From: Dromiciops gliroides
Lineage: Eukaryota; Chordata; Mammalia; Microbiotheria; Microbiotheriidae
DNA length: 64,000 bases
Assembly: GCF_019393635.1 (NCBI RefSeq)
Contig: NC_057866.1
Location: 7,551,723 to 7,615,722 of the forward strand
Direction of reading: 5' to 3'
A program made the translations under genes and the position numbers. Shown here one piece after another: positions 1-19,274 of this stretch. The notes under the pieces are model-generated. The model made no database searches, was not told the DNA's origin, and worked only from the letters and a program-made list of their open reading frames with translations. Positions within the stretch are counted from its first letter, which is position 1; each line of letters starts with the position of its first letter.

Positions 1-1560
1 CTTCGGGACTTTAGGGGAACCCCCAAGGAGGTGGGGAGTCTTTCATTGGCTCAACCCCCATTCTGGTGTGTTCCTTCTCCTGTCAAGCACCAGTGATCAG
101 TGCTCCAGCATTGTTTAATCAATGAACATCATTTAAATTTTACAAGGATGCTCTGTCATCCAGGTATGTGTGTGCCTGGGTGTTAACCAAACGTGTGTAC
201 ACAGGCAATACTACCAGCCCCAAAAAGGGGCAGGCCTGTGTCTCGTAGGCAGAGATGACAGGTATGGGGGATTGGGGGACAACAGGAGTGGGCGGTCCTC
301 TTGCTAGGGAGGCTTTTATCTCTTTTTATCTCAGCAATGTCCTGGGGCCTCCTGTCTTCTCCCATACCCCTCCTTCCCCAGGAGAGAAGGGACCTCCCGG
401 CAGGCCCCTGGACTCTTGTTTTCTGCTGGCGTGAGTCTGCTTACCTCCCCTTTCAGCTTCCCCCTTCCCCTTCCTGTTCTCTAGGCGCCCTAAGCCTCGA
501 GATGCCACATGTCATTGCCTTCGGAGCATTCTGTATCTCGGAGCAGAGAATATTGAAACGAGGGTCAAAAACAAGTTCTTGTCTTGGTTCTGCCACTTTC
601 TTATCTGGGTAGCCTTGGGCAAGGCAGGCATCCCTCTTTGAGACTCAGTTTTCTCCTTTAGGGTTCCCTGTTATTCCCTGACTCAACAATAGTAACAACA
701 GTAGCCAAGATTTCTCCTTTGAGTCTCACAGCTCTGTGAGGTTTATAGACCTTATAGATGGGGAATCTCAGACTCAGAGAGGCAAGTGATTTGCCCAGGG
801 TCATACAGCCTATGTCTGAGGAAGGACTTGGACCAGATTCTCTCTTCACTCCTGAGATAGACTCTAACTCTCTCAAGGGTAGACCAACATTCCCAACACG
901 GCACATCTAGAGGGTAGCAGTGAAGTGAGACAATTTAAGCTGCATAGACAAGCCATTACTTATGGGCCCTCCCATCTCAGCCAATGTGCTTGGGCCAGGT
1001 AGGTTATGGGTCAAAGACACCCAGTCTTTAGAAGATTAAGCAAGTTGATGGGTAGGTAGGCAAAGAGGGTGGTGGTGAAACTGATGGGAGTTTCCCACAA
1101 GGGGAGTGGAATTGGGTGTGTCTTTGGCTATGGAGTTGTTGAAGTAAAGCAAAGAAATATGAGTTGGGTTATCAAAATATGAAGAGAGGCTAATTGGCTG
1201 TAAACTCCTAAGTCAGTGCCTAGGGCTGAAGTGCAAACTCCCACAGGTAGTTCGAAGAAACAAGGCTGAAAATCTCAACCATTAGGAAGAGCGATGGAAA
1301 CTGGGCAGGATCTGGTACTGAGGGAACAGTATCGGCATTGCCGTCTGTGTCCGGTGTGTGGAGGTTGTTCTTCCTGGAGGGAAGGGTGAAGGAGGCACTT
1401 AGAAAGCACTTCATAAATGCTTGTTGACTAAGTGACTAACACAGAGTCAGGTTCCAAGAGGTTCTTTGATGGGTTCGAGTATTGGGTTGAATCCAATGTG
1501 ACGGAATTCCACAGGTGCAAATGGAAAGTCTTACATTTGGGGACAAAACTATCTACTTCA
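1..1560. other. Gene-free stretch with MIR-like remnants
   Basis: No exon or conserved reading frame is recognisable on either strand. About 560-660 (+) and 720-880 (-) carry degraded MIR-type SINE cores, seen as the loss-of-consensus remains of 'gccttgggcaag' and 'gatttgcccagggtcat'. The remainder is unique sequence in which I see nothing. Confidence 0.5.
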
Positions 1561-2365
1561 CAAGTATAAGAGGGAGCAGACTATTGTTTTGGAAAGAGGT
1601 CAGGGGTTTGATCGCTACAATCTCCATGAGTCAGTAAAAAACCAAACAATGTGGGGCACTGAGAGGTGGAGTTTCCCTGGAGGTAGAGATGACTGTCCCA
1701 TTGACCTAGGCCTTAATCAGATCTCACCTGGAGCACCGGGTTCAATCCTGGGCCCTGTGGTGAAGAAAGACATTGTGGTGAAGGAAGGGCTTGGAGTCCC
1801 TGACAGATGAGGATGGGCTGGAGTAACTGGGAATGGTTATCCAGCAGAAGAGAAGACCCAGGTGGGATAAGACAGCTCCCTTCACCAATTAGAAATAGTC
1901 TTATGTAAAGGAAAGGTTCAGCTTGTTCCATTTGGACCCAGAAGGCTTTAGAACTAGGAGAAATGGGAAGAAGTCCAAGGGGGTTCACACCTCTTGGACA
2001 GGAAGATGTTCCTCACAATGAAGAGCCATCCCATGGTGGAATGGTCTTCCTTAAGAGGCAGTGGGCTCCCCCTCTTCGGAGGTCTTCAAGCAGGGTCTGG
2101 ATGACCCCTTGTTAGGGAGGCTGTAGAAGGGATTTTTTTTTGCAGGGTAGTTGGGGTTAAGTGACTTGCCCAGGGTCACACAGCTAGTAAGTGTCAAGTG
2201 TCTGAGGCTGGATTTGAACTCAGGTCCTTCTGAATTTAGGTCCAATGCTCTATCCACTGTGCCACCTGGCTGCCCCGTAGAAGGGATTTTTACCCAGAGG
2301 AGTTAGTCTTGTTGGCCACTGAAGGTCCTTTCAATTCTCAGATTTTGTGAGTTTGTGATTTTAAG
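1560..2365 (+). mobile_element. CR1/L3-type LINE, 3' fragment, interrupted by a SINE
   Basis: The segment reads as a degraded 3' end of an L3 (CR1-clade) LINE in + orientation. It has the typical pre-tail text ('gagaagagaagac', 'gtcttcaagcagg', 'ctggatgacc') and ends near 2325-2350 in the CR1-style tail that begins 'ggtcctttcaattct'. A younger SINE splits it at 2137-2276. Heavy divergence indicates an old mammalian insertion. Subfamily was not determined. Confidence 0.6.
2137..2276 (-). mobile_element. tRNA-derived CORE SINE (MAR1/WSINE1-like), minus
   Basis: Full-length copy on the minus strand; the head is at the right ('gccacctggctgcccc' read on +) and the T-rich tail at the left. A near-perfect target-site duplication, gtagaagggattttt, lies at 2123-2137 and 2277-2291. 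The insertion sits inside the older L3 fragment. Confidence 0.85.
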
Positions 2366-2369
2366 CTCT

Positions 2370-2910
2370 CTTCTGCCCCAGAGTCTTACATCACCAACTT
2401 CCTGCTGCCGCTCTCCACCTAGATGTCTCCTAAACCTCTCAAACTCAATATGTCCAAAATGGTCTCGTTGTCTTCCCCTCGATCAATCTATTTGTAATCT
2501 TTTCTTCTTTTATTTGTATTCATTTCTGTCACCATTTTGCCAACCGAGGGTGGCAACCTCAGGTCTCTTCTCCCTATGCCTCAGTTGCCTCATCTGTAAA
2601 ATGAGGGGGTCATGGCTCTTCATTCTCCTTCCTCCCATCCCATCAGTTGCCACATCTCAATATTTCTGCCTCCATGGCATCTACAACCGCCCCTTTCCCA
2701 CAAGCTGCCATCCTTGTCTAAGCCCCCATCATCTGTCCCCTGAAATATTGCAGTCACCTTCCAGTGGGTTCCAGTTCTCCAGAGTTTTACCTTTACAGTC
2801 AGTCTTCTGCTCAGCTACTAAAATAATCTTTTGCCTTTCTTTAGCACAGGGCTTGGAACATAGTAAGCAACTGATAAATGTTTATCGACTTCCTAAAGCA
2901 CATGTAGTGT
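2370..2910 (+). mobile_element. L2 LINE fragment
   Basis: The text around 2430-2460 ('aaactcaatatgtccaaaatgg') and the run to 2900 resemble the 3' half of an L2 element in + orientation. It ends in the common 'taagcaactgataaatg' tail. The copy is diverged and probably mosaic; no intact reading frame is expected. Confidence 0.55.
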
Positions 2911-3374
2911 TCAGCTCTCCTCCTGTACAGTGACAGGGCTCTGGTCACTTGGAGGTTGCTTAGTGAGAGAAGCAATATTTTATTTCATGCAAAGAGTGAA
3001 GCGCAGAGAAGGCATATTATGATTCTCTCGGGAAAGACACTTGCATTATGCCAAGGTCCCCTATCCAGGGCTCAGTGAAATATTACAAATTTAGGATAGA
3101 GGTGGGGGCTCAGAGCTAACCTAGTAGGAGAAGTCCACATTACCCACATCTCTTAGCCTGACAAGCTAGCATGACCACCTAGATGGAGATGGATATAGCG
3201 AAAAGAAGATGGTCCAGTCTCTGAGAACCACAAAGAAGTTTGATACTTTCCTACTATGTCCACTCGGTGGGTCAAAGTGCATAACTGCCAGCGTGAGTGT
3301 GGGACCACCCGACACCTGATCCTTACTGTTGAGTAGGATAAGTTAGCAATTGACAGCACCATCTGCTGATGAAA

Positions 3375-3900
3375 CATGGGTCTGACTATACTGTACCCTT
3401 CCTGAAAGACTTTCAGTGGCTCCCTATCACCTCTAGGATAGAATACCAACTTCTCTGCCATTTAAAGTTCTTCACAAACCTGCTCCAATTTCCTTGTCCA
3501 GATTTATTTAACATTTCTCTCTCTCAGACGCTTTCCATTCTAGCCAAACTGGATTATCAGTTATTCCCTGAACTTAACCCCACCTCCTTGTCTTTGCCCA
3601 GGATGTGCCTGGAATACACTCCCTCCTCACATCTCTTCAGATTCTTAGCTTTCCTCACAGCTCAATGGCCACCTTCTCTGGGAAGGCTGTACTAATTTCT
3701 CTCCTCCCACCCCTGCCAAGGTAGCTTTACTAGTTATTTACACCTTAATTTACCTTGCATTGATTTGTCTGTTGTATCTTCTAGTACAGCAGAAGCTCCT
3801 GAAAGCCAGGAATTGTTTCATTTTTGTCTTTGGACTCCCAATACCTAGTAAAGGACCTGGCACATAGCAGGTATTGAAATAAATACCTGTTGGATTGATC
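3375..3900 (+). mobile_element. L2 LINE 3' end
   Basis: A long L2 3' segment shows landmarks in the right order: 'cagtggctccctatcacctc', 'ttcttcacaaacctgctcc', 'gaagctcctgaaagccagg', and the terminal 'ggacctggcacatagcagg'. Orientation is +. It is followed directly by two SINEs. Confidence 0.7.
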
Positions 3901-3913
3901 TGGATAGCTTCTT

Positions 3914-4060
3914 GTTTTTGTTTTTGTGAGGCATTGAGGGTTAAGTGACTTGCCCAGGGTCACACAGCTAGTGAGTGTCAAGTGTCTGAGGCCAGATTTG
4001 AACTCAGGTCCTCCTGAATCCAGGGCCAATGCTCTATCCACTGCACCACCTAGCTGCCCC
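3914..4060 (-). mobile_element. CORE SINE, minus (first of a back-to-back pair)
   Basis: Complete SINE with the head at 4060. The target duplication ctggatagcttctt is at 3900-3913 and again from 4061. A second SINE used the right-hand duplicate as its own target (next entry). Confidence 0.85.
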
Positions 4061-4074
4061 CTGGATAGCTTCTT

Positions 4075-4250
4075 TTTTTGTTTGCTTGTTTGTTTGTTTG
4101 TGGGGCAATGGGGGTTAAGTGACTTGCTCAGGGTCACATAGCTAGTAAGTGTCAAGTGTCTGAGGCCAGATTTGAACTCAGGTCCTCCTGAATCCAAGGC
4201 GGGTGCTTTATCCACTGCGCCACCTAGCTGCCCCCTGTTTGTTTGTTTTT
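4075..4250 (-). mobile_element. CORE SINE, minus (second of the pair)
   Basis: Complete copy with the tail at left (T- and tttg-rich) and the head near 4234. It is followed by a short tttg-rich piece and the third copy of gatagcttct at 4251-4260. The same target sequence therefore appears three times, at 3903, 4063 and 4251, bracketing two independent insertions. Confidence 0.8.
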
Positions 4251-4260
4251 GATAGCTTCT

Positions 4261-5485
4261 TAAAATATAAAATGTCAGAAGTGCCAGGCCCTCTGAGGCA
4301 TCAAATTCAGCTCCCTCATTTTACAGACATAGAGAGGAGGGACTTACCTGAGTAGAATTGGAACCCAAGACCCCTGACTCCAGTTTCTGTGCTTTTTCCT
4401 TCAGTACTTGCCTGCCTTCTCTCTTAAAGATTCCCTGGGCAGTCATGTCTCTGACCTTGTATGGGGCCTACCTGTCAGTTCCTTTTGGCATATATGAGTC
4501 ATTTGCTTTTTCCTTCACTGTTAATGACAAGGGATTGGGTGCTTGGAGGCAGAGCTATGGGCATGGCCCAGGCTTGTGGGTAGGATCTGGAGGGCAGGCA
4601 TGGGCTTGTCAACATCCAAGAGTCAGTCTACCCCATGGAGAGACCAAGTGGCAGGGCTCAGCAGGGTTGGACTGAGGTGTTTGGCATGTCTGAGAAAGGA
4701 GGAAAGGGCTCCCACCAGGAGCCGAAGCCTGAGCCTGAGCCACAGTAGGTGCACACCCCGAGAGGGGGATGGGCTCCTGTGGCTGGCGTGGGGGCTGGGG
4801 GGGGAAGTGGGCCGAGATAGGGGGATTACCCTTCCTCAGGGAGGTGGGGATCCTGGACATCCCTGCTGATGAGAAATGCTTAGGAGGAATGCTGAAGACC
4901 TGGGTTCAGATTCTGCAAACAAGGCTCTACCCACATCAGGTGCCTACTTTCCAGAGGGTACCCACCTCCATCTTCTCTCTGGGTGTGCCCAGAAATCTGG
5001 GAAGTGTGGCTGGAATTATTAATCTTGTTTGACAGAGGGGGATACTGAGGACCAAAGGGGGTCAGTGCCAGCAAATTAATGGTAGAGTTGAGACTAGGAT
5101 CCAAGACTCCTGACCTCCAGGTCAAGGTTCTGTAAGCTCTTGGAGAGCAGAGATTGTCTAGTTTTGTCCTTGTATCTTCAGCCTGTAGCCCAGGGCCTGG
5201 TATACAGCAGGTGCTTAATGGCTCCTTTTCAGTTGCTTGGCTAGTTTGCCCTGAACTGGCAGGGATAGGAAGAGTAGACAAGGACTTTCTTTGGGGCCTC
5301 CCCAGTGGTCTCTAAAGACCATTTCCAGCTCAGTCTGAGATCATGATTCCTACCCCTGCCTTTTTTAACTTCAGCTGAAGCATAATAGATTCTCCTCCAG
5401 CCCCTTATTTTACCTCTGTGTGTCTCTCTCTTTTTCAAGTGAGATATAATATCCCAAGCCTTCAACTCTTTTCCCCTGGCTTTTA
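4261..5485. other. Gene-free stretch with MIR and L2-tail remnants
   Basis: About 4280-4400 and 5020-5130 look like MIR cores on the minus strand. About 5130-5230 is an L2-type 3' tail ('cagggcctggtatacagcag'). No exon or conserved frame was seen in the rest. Confidence 0.45.
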
Positions 5486-5486
5486 T

Positions 5487-5560
5487 TTTTGTGGGGCAAT
5501 GAGGGTTAAGTGATTTGCCCATGGTCCTACAGCTAGTAAGTGTCAAGTGTCTGAGGCAAA
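5487..5560 (-). mobile_element. CORE SINE fragment, minus
   Basis: Only the 3' two thirds of the SINE is present, ending at 'gtgtctgaggcaaaccactc'. There the text switches to an older SINE/L1-like sequence, so the copy is truncated or recombined. Confidence 0.6.
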
Positions 5561-5639
5561 CCACTCTAGTTTCTTTGCCAAGAAAACCCCAAATGTATTC
5601 ACAAAGAGTCGGGCACAATTACAATGATTTAACAACCAT

Positions 5640-6754
5640 TTCATCAGTTAATTTTTGTACCTCTGTTTCCATTTCCCCAATTCTGTTGTTGTTTTTTTAT
5701 GATGTTATTTTCTTCCACTTTTTTTGTGCCTCTTTTACCAAGCTGTTAACTGTCTTTTCATAATTTTCTTCATTTGCTTTCATTCCTTTACCTAATTTTT
5801 CCTCTACCACTCTGATTTTGAAATAATTTTTAGATCTTGCAAGGAATTTTTGTTGGGCTTATATCCAATTCACATTTTTCCCCTTTGGAGGCTTTGTTTG
5901 TAGCTGTTTAGACTTCGTTATCATCTTCTGAGTTCGTGTTTTGATCTTCCCTGTCACCATAATATATTTTTATGGTCAGGCTCTTTTTTTGTTTTTTTTT
6001 TTTTGCTCATTTTCCATCTTATTTCTTGACTTAAAACTTTATGTTAATATTGGGGTCTGCTCCTGCTGTGGGAGGGGGAAAGAGACACTCTTTCAGGCTT
6101 CTGACTATTTTGCACTGCTATTTTCAAAGCTAGTTCTGGGGGTTTAGAAGTTTTTGATGCTTCCAAGGTAGTGTTATCTGGGAAGAGTTGTGGTCATTGC
6201 TCTCTTGGTCTACACACTGGCATTACTCAGGAAGGGCTCCTGACCCCTTGGGATTGCAATCAATACTGTTCTTCTGGGCCCTTCCTTCTTTAGACTGGAG
6301 GTGATATTGCCTCTCAGGGCTTCTACTCCCTGTTGACCAAAAGGGTTCCTCTCTGACCTCTAACCCAGAAGTGGGTATAGACAATGGAATTGCCAAACAC
6401 CATCTGATCCTGAGTCCAGTGCTTCTGCAGGGGTCCCCTGCAATATCTTTTTGACTAGTTGCCAGGTCCCCTTACTATCTCTTGCTTGAGAGCTCCTTAA
6501 GCTGCTGCTGCTTCTGTCACTACCACCTACTCCCACCATTGCTGCTTCATCCACATGAGCTCTGTATCAGCCTCCACCCCCATATCACAGATCTTTCTTT
6601 CTAACCTCTCATATTGTCTTGGGCTAGAAGAGTATCTCACTCTGAGCATTTGTTGGCTCTGCCACCCCAGGATTTGATTTGAGGAGTTATTTTAAAGTCA
6701 TTTGGAGGAGAATGCTGAGTGCTCTCTCTACTCCACCATCTTGGTTCTGCCCCC
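5640..6754 (-). mobile_element. L1 LINE, 5' portion, minus strand
   Basis: Read on the minus strand, the block begins at 6754 with 'gggggcagaaccaagatggt', analogous to the start of other mammalian L1 5' UTRs. It continues through a 5' UTR-like region and ends in text resembling the start of ORF1 ('ggggaaatggaaacagaggt'). It is truncated: ORF2 does not follow. The assignment rests on remembered L1 consensus text. Confidence 0.5.
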
Positions 6755-7720
6755 AGAATTTCCCTTCACATCTTCTTACAGCACAATAGTATTCCATCAA
6801 AGTCATATACTACAGTTTGTTCAACCATTTCTCAATTCATGGGCATCTCCTTGATTTCCAATTCTTTACTACCACAAAAAGAGCTGCTACAAATATTTTT
6901 GTACATATGGATCCTTTCCCTCTTTCTGGATCTCTTTGGAGCATAGGCCTAGTAGTGGTATAGCCAAGTCAAGGGGGTATATTGTTCTCCAGAACGGCTG
7001 TAATAATTCACATTTCCACCAACAATGCATTAATGTGCCTTTTTCCTCATAGACCACCCAACCTGTTATCAATTTCTATGTTTTGGGTCAATTTTGACAA
7101 TCTGATGTGAATGAGGTTAAACCTAAGAGTTGCTTTAATTTGAATTTATCTAATTAGGATTTGGAGTATTTTTTCACATGGCTATAGATGGCTTGAATTT
7201 CTTCTTTCAAAAACAGCTTGTTCATATTATTTGACTATTTATCAATCAGTCAGTGACTCATTCTTATAAAGTTGATCCAGTTCCTTCTATATCTTAGATC
7301 TCAAACCCTTATCAGAGAAGCTTACTATAAAACTTTCTTTTCCCCAGCTGTTTCCCTTCAAATCTTAGCTACATTGGTTTTGTTTGTGCAAAAATTTAAA
7401 ATTTTATATCATCAAATCATCTATTTTGTTTTCTGATACTCTCTCCATCCTTTGTTTGATACTCCATTTTTTTCCCTATCCATAGTTCTGAAAGGAATTT
7501 TCCCCCTTTCTCTTCCTATTTGTTTATGATGTGATGTTTTATACCTAAATTATGCACCCACTTGAAGTTTATCTTTGTACGAGGTGTGAGGTGTTGGTCT
7601 AAACCTAATTTCTGTCAGACCACTTTCCAGTTTTCTCAGTAGATTTGGTCAAGTCTCACTGGTTTATGTGGGTCACTAGGTTCATTTGCTCCTGAATGCT
7701 ACATACATAATCTTTTGTTA
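6755..7720 (-). mobile_element. L1 LINE, 3' region, minus strand
   Basis: The reverse-complement carries classical L1 3' landmarks, including the region whose + strand reads 'aaaaagagctgctacaaata', 'gttctccagaacggctgtaa', and later 'cattggttttgtttgtgc'. It abuts the L1 5' portion at 6754/6755, so this is a composite of two L1 pieces and not one full-length element. Confidence 0.7.
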
Positions 7721-7734
7721 ATAATACTGGAGAT

Positions 7735-7794
7735 TACTAGCTGTGTGACCTTAGGCAAGTCACTTAACCCCAACTGCCTCACTTTAAAAAAAAA
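7735..7794 (+). mobile_element. CORE SINE, 5'-truncated, plus
   Basis: Only the last ~60 bp ('actagctgtgtgacc' to the A-tail) is present. It is flanked by duplicated taataatactggaga on both sides, so it inserted as a 5'-truncated copy. Confidence 0.75.
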
Positions 7795-8057
7795 TAATAA
7801 TACTGGAGAGACACTAGAGACTCCAGGACATTGTGTCTCCTCTGTGCTGAGGGATAGCCTGGCATCACTAGGGAAATCTTTCTATGGCTTCCCCTCAGAC
7901 CTGTAGGAGGGGAAGAGGAAAAGAATGCTACCTACTCCTGAGCCTGAGGAGGGACCTCACTGAATCATGTTTCTGGGGTGGGGTCCCCGGCCAAGCTCTG
8001 GGAAATTGGGCAAATCTCCTCGGTGAGGGCCTCAATTTACTTGTTTCTAAAATGAGG

Positions 8058-8185
8058 GGCTTGACTGAGATGCTTTTAAAAGTCCTTCCCAGCCATGACA
8101 TCCTATATTCTAAACTCCTTCTCAGATTTGAAATTTTATGTTCTCAGGACCATCTCAGCTCTGACATTCTAAGTCAAGCCAACAA
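8058..8185. repeat. Degenerate repeats of a CR1/L3 tail
   Basis: Three imperfect copies of a ~35-bp motif related to 'tcagctctgacattctaag' follow one another. The motif matches the tail of CR1/L3 LINEs, so the array looks like an old expansion of such a tail. Confidence 0.5.
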
Positions 8186-8657
8186 GCTCAATAATCAAGC
8201 ACCTACTATGTTTCTTCCTTCCCATGAGTGCGCCCCAAAGCTCTGCCCTAGGTCCTCCTTCCAGTCTATACTCTGGCTTGGTGATCTCTTCAGCCCCATC
8301 TCTAAGCTGATAATTCTCTTGGGTAACTCACAGGTCCTGGTTGACAGAAGTCCTTTTCTCCCATTTGTGAGGGGCTCACAAAGGTCCCTTTAGACCTGGT
8401 CTGGCTTCTTTTCTAGGCTCCTTTTGGAGCTGTGAATCTCTGTCCAGTCTGTCCTTGACCACCAAGACAGAAAATGATGTCAGCTGATGCCTGGTTGCCT
8501 CAGGACCAGCAGTAGGTAAATGGGATGCCCAGCATCCTCTGGACCCCTGGAATCTCCCAAGGTCAGCCTCTGGTAAAAGAGATGGGAAAGTAGGAGACAG
8601 CCAATACCTTTCCTTCCACCCAGGTTCTCTCCTTAGGAATTCCATGCTTGATATAAT

Positions 8658-8707
<50 letters not shown>

Positions 8708-8843
8708 GGCGAGGCAATTGGGGTTAAGTGACTTGCCCAGAGTCACACAGCTAGTAAGTGTTAAGTGTCTGAGGCCACATTTGAACTCAGGTCCTCCTGA
8801 CTCCAGGGCAGGTGCTCTATCCACTGCACTACCTAGCTGCCCC
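8658..8843 (-). mobile_element. CORE SINE, minus, with (TC)n microsatellite in its tail
   Basis: A SINE with head at 8843 is preceded by a (TC)n run at about 8661-8702. The target duplication ttgatataat is at 8648-8657 and again from about 8845. The microsatellite therefore lies inside the insertion and replaces the usual A-tail (GA repeats on the element's own strand). Confidence 0.8.
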
Positions 8844-9096
8844 TTTGATATAATTTCTCAAAGACTTTCTTATGAACTCACTTAATTTGCAGAAGACCTC
8901 TAGGATTTGACCAAATATCCCCAGCCTAGTCAAACTTTCTTCCTATGAAATGCCACTGGAGCTTCAAGTACTTTCCACAATTGGGCTAAACCCTCTGATT
9001 GAGGTTGACTGATTGATTGTTTCCACCTGGTTAAGGTCCCAAAGATCAATGACATAGTGTTTGTAAGTGCTTAGCACAGTGACTGGCACATCAAAC

Positions 9097-9195
9097 AGGG
9101 GTAAGTGACTTGTCCTGGGTCACACAGCTAGTAAGTGTCTGAGGTCAAATTCAAACTCTATCTGGTACTCTATCCACTGCACCACCTAGTTACCC
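9097..9195 (-). mobile_element. Degraded CORE SINE, minus
   Basis: Recognisable through 'aagtgacttgtcctgggtca' and 'ctctatccactgcaccacct', with internal losses. It is older than the other copies. Confidence 0.6.
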
Positions 9196-9549
9196 TCTTT
9201 TAGACTATCAGCAAATTTCATTTTGATTGATCCTCTAACTGTGAGATCCTTGTACAAAACCAATGAGTGGACATACCGAAGGAGAAGGAAGTTGCATCTC
9301 AATGTAAGGATGGCCCCAGGTGCTCCCTGGAGAGATAAGGAAGGGAATTGTTGGAGTGGGTTTTAGCACATGCTTCAAAGCTACAAGAAATATGATTTTG
9401 TGGAACATTTAGTCATTACATCACTGCAAAATGACAACCATGAAAAATGAAGCGGTTGAGAAATTCTATGAAGAGGAAAGAGGCCCTCCAAATCAAATTA
9501 AAATACACACTGACAGTTGGCAATATGTAGTAAGTGATTAATAAATGTG

Positions 9550-10075
9550 TGTTGATGGATTGATTGAATTTCATCTGATTGGACTGAACCCAGTGCTCCA
9601 GTCTGTCAAAAACCTTTTGGATCTTGGCTCAGGCATCCATTGTTGGAGCTATCCCTTGGGGCTTTGTGTTATCTGCAAATTTGGCTAGCCCATCATCTCT
9701 CTCTCTGAATCATTGATAAAAAGCCGAAACTACCCAGGCCAAGCCCAGATCTCTGGGAACAGCCTGCCATGTTGACACTGAACCATTAATTATTCTGTGA
9801 GTCCAGCCATGCGACCAGCTCTTAAACCATCTGAGTCTAGTCTAGTCTAGTCCAGATCTCGCCATCTTTTCCCCAAGAAGAGCCAAAGATACTTAATCAA
9901 AAGCTTTGCCAAAATTGGAGCAAACTATTTATGGTCTTCCCTTCACCTACTAGCCTGGTAATTCTGTCCAAAAAGGAAGTGAAGTCAATCTGACAAGGTC
10001 TCTTCTTGAGGAAGCTGTGAGAGCTCATTGTAATCACCACTTTGCTATTTAGATGTTCTCCCACTGTCTCTGGCA
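9550..10075 (-). mobile_element. CR1/L3 LINE reverse-transcriptase fragment, minus strand
   Basis: The minus-strand frame near 9900-10080 reads a CR1-type reverse transcriptase piece: residues 'SFLKKRPCQIDFTSFLDRI' followed by 'TRLVGEGKT'. Sequence to the left continues the same protein in a degraded state; + strand text such as 'gatctctgggaacagcctgc' matches 'PGxVPRDLGL'-type coding. No intact gene remains. Confidence 0.7.
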
Positions 10076-10084
10076 CCTCACCAT

Positions 10085-10535
10085 TCAAGGCCCAGCTCCA
10101 ATATCACTTCCTCTAGGAAGCTTTCCTTATTATCCAGGTCTCCTCCCTAAGCCTTGGCACCGTACATCGAGCCTCTCAAATGTATTCACTATGTAATGTG
10201 TTTTATTAGAATTCTCTGTACCCATGTCTTATCCCCCTGCTAGACTGGAAACTCCAGGACAGGAACCCTGTCTGATTTCCACTTTCTATCTTCTCCAGTG
10301 TCCAGTGTAGGATTCTGTATGTAGCAGGTGCTTAATGGATGAGTGCGAGAGCCTCTTCATCCTGGTGCCTTCCTTCTATTGGTTATTTCCTATTTATCCT
10401 GTATGTGTCTCCCCGATCGGATTGTAAGCTCCTGGAGGGCAAGGAAGGTCTTTTGCCTCTTTTTTGTACCCCCAGAGCTTAGCACAGTTCCTGGAACATA
10501 GTAGATGCTTAATCAATGCTTATAGACTGACTGAC
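10085..10535 (+). mobile_element. Two successive L2 3' ends
   Basis: 10085-10345 and 10345-10535 each run into an L2 terminal motif ('gtagcaggtgcttaatgg'; 'ggaacatagtagatgcttaa'). The arrangement suggests two L2 copies or a duplicated 3' end in + orientation. Confidence 0.65.
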
Positions 10536-11250
10536 TGAATTGAAATGAGATGAAACACGGAGAAAGAGTGAGTCAGATGGGGCCTCTTCGTGGCCGGAGT
10601 AGTGGGCTAGGGCATCTGTGGAAGTCCAGGTTTCCTGGGTAGCAGTCCTCATGTGTCTGTGATCTCCTGCACTTTGCCTATAACAAACAGGGCTGATACT
10701 GCACTGGAAGGACTCAGGCCCATGCTCACCCATTAATCATTCCCCCCTTTTCTGCTGGAAAGCCAGTTTCCCATAATCCTTCAGGGTAGCTATGTCTAGC
10801 CTCCCACAGGCCTTGGCAGTGCCATTGACTGTCTAGAAGCACAACAGAATAAGGCTCAGCTACAAAGGGCTTGGCTGGTGATTACCCTGTGTGCATAGTG
10901 CCTGGCACACAAGAAGTGCTTAATGTATGTTTGTCTAACCCTTCGCATCACTTTCTGAACTCTCAGCCTTGCCTGAGGCAATGACCTTGGACTTGATAGA
11001 AGGTGCGAACAGTAAAATTCTTTCAAAGACTCCTAGTTGGGGCATATGCTGGTTTCTAAGGAGTGTGTTCTGAGACAGGAGGAAGCCCGCAGCTTCTCCC
11101 CACAGGGAAAGAGGAGCAGCTTCAGGCAGAAGGGGTTTGCTGGGCAGCCCAGTCCTGAGACTCTCAGGTCTCAGGGAGCCTCCACAAAGGTGGGTGGAGC
11201 TGGGTCAGGTTGAGGCCCCCCAGACGACCCTGGTCACTCTCTGGGACAGG
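10536..11250. other. Upstream region of the ALDH3B gene
   Basis: No exon can be assigned with confidence. There is an acceptor-like 'cttctccccacag' ending at 11105 and a donor-like 'cacaaaggtgggt' near 11184, so a 5' UTR exon could lie here. No CpG island or TATA box is obvious. The reading frame of the first recognised coding exon is open back to 11074 but contains no ATG. Confidence 0.35.

Positions 11251-19274
<8,024 letters not shown>

Noticed and set aside
3781-4215. A 144-residue frame with internal repeats ('[20 protein letters not shown]')
   Set aside because: This is the translation of two adjacent SINEs. The same peptide recurs wherever the SINE occurs and is not a gene.
1-11000. 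A possible UNC93B1 or second ALDH3B gene left of the first
   Set aside because: Neither strand shows exon-like segments of either protein; everything recognisable is repeat-derived.
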